64,000 nucleotides of DNA from Chryseobacterium sp. C-71 (GTDB lineage Bacteria > Bacteroidota > Bacteroidia > Flavobacteriales > Weeksellaceae). The position numbers were made by a program, and so were the translations under genes. The stretch lies in contig NZ_CP087131.1 of assembly GCF_020911865.1 (NCBI RefSeq), positions 930,001-994,000 on the forward strand. Reading direction: 5' to 3'. Below are positions 61,501-64,000 of this stretch, piece after piece. The first letter of the stretch is position 1. Every line of letters starts with the position of its first letter. The notes below the pieces were generated by a model, which had not been told where the DNA came from, ran no database searches, and saw only the letters and a list, made by a program, of their open reading frames with translations.

Positions 61501-62768
61501 CAAAGTAAAATCAAATCTAAAAGAAGATTTTTACTCAAAAAATTAAGGGTAAGAACTGAAACTCTGAAACAGGTCGGCACATTGGGATTCTGAATTCTTA
61601 CATAAAAAACTGAGTTAGCAGTCAAACCATAATTGGGAGACAAGGCACTTTGCCCAGATTGTGCATCGGACAAAGTTGAGTGATAAGTAAAATTGAAATT
61701 CGCAGGATTTTGTGAAGTTAAATTTTGTTTAAAATCATTCAGATTAATATTTACCGGAACATTTCCGCAAAAATTCTGACTATAATTTTTTGCAACCGGA
61801 TAGGTCGCATCAAAATCTAATAAAAAATCATCTGTGAACGTCAGAAAACTGCTTCCACAAACATTAAATTTAACCGTAGCTGTATATGTATCATTTTGAG
61901 TCGGACAAATATTGGTTTGCACACCGTTTCCAACGACCTGACCTGTAGAATTAGTCCACGTAACTTCCGGCTGAATCGTGTTACCGGTTGGGGTAAATTT
62001 GTAAGCTTCCTGTGTCGCTTGCCAATTCCCGGTATTTCTTGAAGCCGGGGAATAGCCTAAACTACCGTCATTGTTCATAATTCCGATCACTGCATTTTCA
62101 AACTTTCTCGTTGGGCAAGGAGTCAGTTTTTTATCTACAAAAACCTCAACAATGTTTGTTGTTTCGTTAAGGACGATTTGAGACGATGAGCGATCTGTAC
62201 AACCCGATACCCTTCCGTCATAAAAATTAATCACAAATTTTCTGTAAGGCGCAGCTCCTACCGTTGAATAATAAATTTCTGAAGAATCTCCGGCTGCAAA
62301 AACCATATCATGATACACCCCAAAAATTGAATTTTTCGGAAGACTCACATTCGGATTTTGCCAAAAAACATTGGGATAATTGATATTTCCAAGCTGGCTG
62401 AGATCAAAAGTGACCATTCCGTTAGAACCCACCACAAGTGCATTAAAATTTTGATTGAAGAAACAAAACGAGAAAGGAAGATCCAATTTTACGGCAAAAG
62501 CATCATCAAAATTGGCATTCAAAGGCGTTCCCTGGTTTAAAGGAGCTGCGGGATTATAAACTTCTGGGGTCACGGCATAACTTGAAGTCTGTTTCAGCAC
62601 AGGAAATTCTGCATGAAGCTGAATACAACCGTTAGCATCCAGATCGTTGGTACACGTTACATGGAAATTTTCGTTTCCCGAAGCATCTTTAATCTTTACC
62701 TGAAGTGGAGTTTGGGAAAAGACCGATATTAAAATTAATAAAAATACAACCGATAAATATTTTTTCAT
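58566..62768 (-). CDS. Large T9SS type B (gliding motility-associated) secreted repeat protein
   Basis: 1400 aa from the ATG at 62768 (a GTG lies two codons upstream). Signal peptide KKYLSVVFLLILISVFSQTP. After an N-terminal WGD-type sheet-rich domain, about ten repeats of roughly 90-110 residues follow, each with CDxNxDGxExxNLT, a Ca-loop-like acidic motif (for example ICDNNNDGVEMYNLT), and YYxSxxDAxxGxNAI. The C-terminus has the type B signal ITPNGDGANDQWIIRNLHVF and GRPIPTSSYWYVI with a final FTGWILVKNN. Expected to be displayed on the surface or secreted, adhesion-like. Confidence 0.93.
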   Translation of the reverse strand: MKKYLSVVFLLILISVFSQTPLQVKIKDASGNENFHVTCTNDLDANGCIQLHAEFPVLKQTSSYAVTPEVYNPAAPLNQGTPLNANFDDAFAVKLDLPFSFCFFNQNFNALVVGSNGMVTFDLSQLGNINYPNVFWQNPNVSLPKNSIFGVYHDMVFAAGDSSEIYYSTVGAAPYRKFVINFYDGRVSGCTDRSSSQIVLNETTNIVEVFVDKKLTPCPTRKFENAVIGIMNNDGSLGYSPASRNTGNWQATQEAYKFTPTGNTIQPEVTWTNSTGQVVGNGVQTNICPTQNDTYTATVKFNVCGSSFLTFTDDFLLDFDATYPVAKNYSQNFCGNVPVNINLNDFKQNLTSQNPANFNFTYHSTLSDAQSGQSALSPNYGLTANSVFYVRIQNPNVPTCFRVSVLTLNFLSKNLLLDLILLCDTNNDGVENAYDLTLLNNQILPPNTAGITYHASQNDAQNNSNPIVTANITATTKIWVRLQDTNCVYVLGPLNFALKPGVNANSPGLYSYTICDINDDNLEEFDFALNLGPLISSQPGVGFSAYSTYAAAFSGTGSILGTIKDGLQTVFIRVQIAGGCFTVISVTMNVTFTQIKANDKNEYICFNGTEDVNVDLLALSANMLMLPTTALFTEFYQTYGDAELGINPISSNQTITTNGDFVSQTYYVRFKETDECYTIRPINVYLVHPVVSTSAFSICDFNNDNSENVSLTAFTGAIIGSQNASVLFYLNQADAQAGNNAVTNATITGNNQLFAKITSYNCTKIYPVNFSLVSTPAVNSTVNVTLNNICDNNNDGVEMYNLTLSQPQIYNGSSNVIFTYYASYNAVNHTFSGQITNPTQFMVQGTATVYVKVKFNNNECFSASQLNVQMIFLPAVVLTNAVLNICDEDFNLSETFQLNDAVSQLFIPAQNTYTLSNMNISYYLTAAEANAGNTANQIGNSYTTNISNVQVWARFQSKTTGCFSVAPIQLNTYFPPKAINSSITICDENLDGTYEVNLMNYTNLYIDIPNQMNTFSFYLTQSDAQNGINAIANPTNFTAQPFPAQIWVKIQNIPACDDIASINFIFGNKIVLQNAGPFNLNNFCDNGNDGIENVNLTQFQQQIYSGANAVFTYYLSLADLNAGTNAIANPSTYPFNQNTGPNIIYVKFSAPGLCPEMTTIKLSLKLVPIFEIPTQYFCPDGTFTYTLKVEGHNIVSYVWTNPSGQVVSTTDTITGMNVVGTYSVTVTSDNGCSYTVTFEAKYYDVPVIQQMVASGSTYTITATGSQPIVYSIDGITWQSSNVFYNLLTGITTFYVKYVEGKCIVKQDGVILDIKNAITPNGDGANDQWIIRNLHVFGTKMTNVKVFDRYQYLIFEQNTNTQIIWDGTISGRPIPTSSYWYVITLPDGRSFTGWILVKNNN

Positions 62769-62905
62769 ACACACAGAATGGATTAAAATTTAATTAAACA
62801 ATAATAATTATAAATAAATATTTTACAAACATAAAACATTTTTAATGTATTATAAATAATATTAAATAATTATTTGTCTAAAATTAATATTGGGTTAAAT
62901 AAAAA

Positions 62906-62929
62906 AAGCTACCTCAATTGAGATAGCTT
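62906..62929 (-). terminator. Terminator after the acidic protein gene
   Basis: AAGCTACCTCAA and TTGAGATAGCTT form a near-perfect 24-bp palindrome. On the minus strand the stem is followed by TTTTTTT, 24 bp past the stop at 62953. Confidence 0.8.
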
Positions 62930-62952
62930 AAATTTTTATACTTTTAATCCTA

Positions 62953-63252
62953 CTAGCTTACGATATCATCGTTCTCTTCTTCGTGATCGTCTTCATTATC
63001 GCTCTGGCTGTAAAAATCATTTTCCTCATCCGGAAGCTGATCTGTAATCTGCTCAAAATTGTCATCATCTTCTGCACCGGGAACATCTAGCCCGAAAGGC
63101 ATTCCGTTATTTACATGATTGGGATTGATGATTGGATTTCCGTCGCCGTCCAAAGGAATATGCTCTTCTTTATTGAAAATGTCTTCACCCGGATTGTAAT
63201 CCATTTCTTGTAAATTTCTTTCTTGCTCTTCAGTATTGTCTTGTGGAATCAT
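62953..63252 (-). CDS. Acidic hypothetical protein, 99 aa
   Basis: Strongly acidic and low-complexity: NTEEQERNLQEMDYNPGEDI, EEHIPLDGDGNPIINPNHVN and an Asp/Glu/Ser C-terminus. There is no signal peptide or membrane segment, and it is likely disordered. Its segment MDYNPGEDIFNKEEHIPLDG is typical of flavobacterial small acidic proteins whose role is unknown to me. It is monocistronic, 57 bp after the dehydrogenase gene stop on the same strand. Confidence 0.65.
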   Translation of the reverse strand: MIPQDNTEEQERNLQEMDYNPGEDIFNKEEHIPLDGDGNPIINPNHVNNGMPFGLDVPGAEDDDNFEQITDQLPDEENDFYSQSDNEDDHEEENDDIVS

Positions 63253-63308
63253 AATATTATTTTTAGTGTTGTAAGTGATAAGACAAAAATGATTCCAAGA
63301 TTCGATTA

Positions 63309-64000
63309 TTATTGATAAACTTCAGGATTTGCACAATGCGGCATTTTTTCACCTTTAGAGAAAGCAATTAAATTTTCTGCTGCTAATTTTGCCATTCCGT
63401 TTCTCGCTTCAATTGTTGCCGAACCAATATGAGGCAAAACACATACATTAGAAAGTTTCAGAATAGGATCGTTATCTTTAATAGGTTCGGGATTCGTCAC
63501 ATCCAAACCAGCTCCCCAAATTTTTTCTGAAACCAATGCATTATATAAATCTTTCTGATTATGAAAACCTCCTCTTGCGGTATTGATGAAAATCGCATTA
63601 GATTTCATTTTTTCAAAAACAGATTTATTGAAAAGTTCAGAATGTTCTTCCGTAAAATTAGCATGAATACTCAAAACATCAGACTGACTCACCAATTCCT
63701 CGAACGAAACGTACTTTGCGCCGAGTTCTTTTTCAGCTTCTTCGTTATGACTTCTGTTATGATAAATAATATTCATATCAAAAGCTTTCTTGCACTTTTC
63801 AGCCATCTCATAACCAATTCTTCCCAACCCAAAAACACCTAAAGTTTTTCCGTATAATTCTTGACCTAGCTCGTGAAGCGGATCAAATTCTCCCCAATCA
63901 CCGTCTTTCACCTTTTGAAAATAGTAACTTGCTCTTCTTGCGACTGACTGCATTAATAAAAATGCAACATCAGAAGTTGCTTTGCTTAGAACTTCCGGTG
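63309..64000 (-). CDS. D-isomer-specific 2-hydroxyacid dehydrogenase, N-terminus outside window
   Basis: About 230 residues are visible. The frame stays open through an internal ATG (63953) to the edge, reading PEVLSKATSDVAFLLMQSVA, typical family sequence, so the true start lies outside. The Rossmann loop is LGVFGLGRIGYEMAEK. Catalytic residues follow the family: Arg in INTARGGFH, Glu in DVTNPEPIKDND, His in LPHIGSAT. It reduces a 2-oxoacid (glyoxylate or hydroxypyruvate in relatives) with NAD(P)H. The full gene should be about 320-330 aa. Confidence 0.93.
   Translation of the reverse strand, partial: PEVLSKATSDVAFLLMQSVARRASYYFQKVKDGDWGEFDPLHELGQELYGKTLGVFGLGRIGYEMAEKCKKAFDMNIIYHNRSHNEEAEKELGAKYVSFEELVSQSDVLSIHANFTEEHSELFNKSVFEKMKSNAIFINTARGGFHNQKDLYNALVSEKIWGAGLDVTNPEPIKDNDPILKLSNVCVLPHIGSATIEARNGMAKLAAENLIAFSKGEKMPHCANPEVYQ

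Overview
The window is an AT-rich, compactly coded bacterial chromosome segment that reads as a member of the Bacteroidota, most likely a Chryseobacterium-type flavobacterium (Weeksellaceae). The support is three secreted proteins with type IX secretion (T9SS) C-terminal sorting domains (types A and B), a monomeric NADP isocitrate dehydrogenase, urocanate hydratase, an S9 peptidase, a Bacteroidota-type delta-60 repeat protein, the near absence of Shine-Dalgarno sequences, and several TAnnTTTG-like -7 boxes. The genus is inferred from gene content and repeat types; no rRNA is present.

Layout. 1-10.3 kb holds housekeeping and envelope genes: a truncated secreted-protein start, an outer-membrane 'transporter', gcvP, a membrane-anchored J-protein, an ECF sigma operon with small membrane proteins, and an S9 peptidase. 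10.35-17.15 kb is a 12-gene co-directional run of small ligand-binding-fold proteins (DoxX, three SRPBCC, SDR, four VOC genes, DinB, a lone HhH protein) headed by a Crp/Fnr regulator. 17.3-31 kb holds DUF763, YitT, an HD hydrolase, a pair of class III adenylate cyclases, tpx, two secreted proteins, icd and a Bcr/CflA exporter.

31.2-51.8 kb is bounded by two apparently identical 1032-bp IS982-family elements in opposite orientation, each with its own perfect 7-bp target duplication. Between them are a GNAT, an MBL hydrolase, an S41 lipoprotein, an AraC regulator followed by a DUF417/RclC-like protein, a second ECF sigma operon, an alpha/beta hydrolase, a GYF-RDD protein, then an accessory patch: a DUF4365 protein, a frameshifted ParE toxin with its antitoxin, an intact ParE-type toxin-antitoxin pair, a gapN-type dehydrogenase and an IS110-family transposase with a long non-coding upstream end. 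51.8-53.9 kb continues the accessory character (tandem 42-bp repeats, a DUF1883 protein, a zinc-ribbon protein). 53.8-64 kb returns to core genes: hutU, two large T9SS cargo proteins, an acidic small protein and a truncated 2-hydroxyacid dehydrogenase.

Intergenic space is rich in dispersed elements: at least four palindromic or degenerate repeat families, a TTAG tetranucleotide tract, a CTAATTT heptanucleotide tract, and a recurrent terminator hairpin of the form AAACCTGC-CTCACA-GCAGGTTT. The most promising leads are the IS110 non-coding end (candidate bridge RNA), the DUF4365 / toxin-antitoxin / DUF1883 patch, the co-directional SRPBCC-VOC-DinB cluster, and the gapN-like enzyme that lacks the canonical general-base glutamate.
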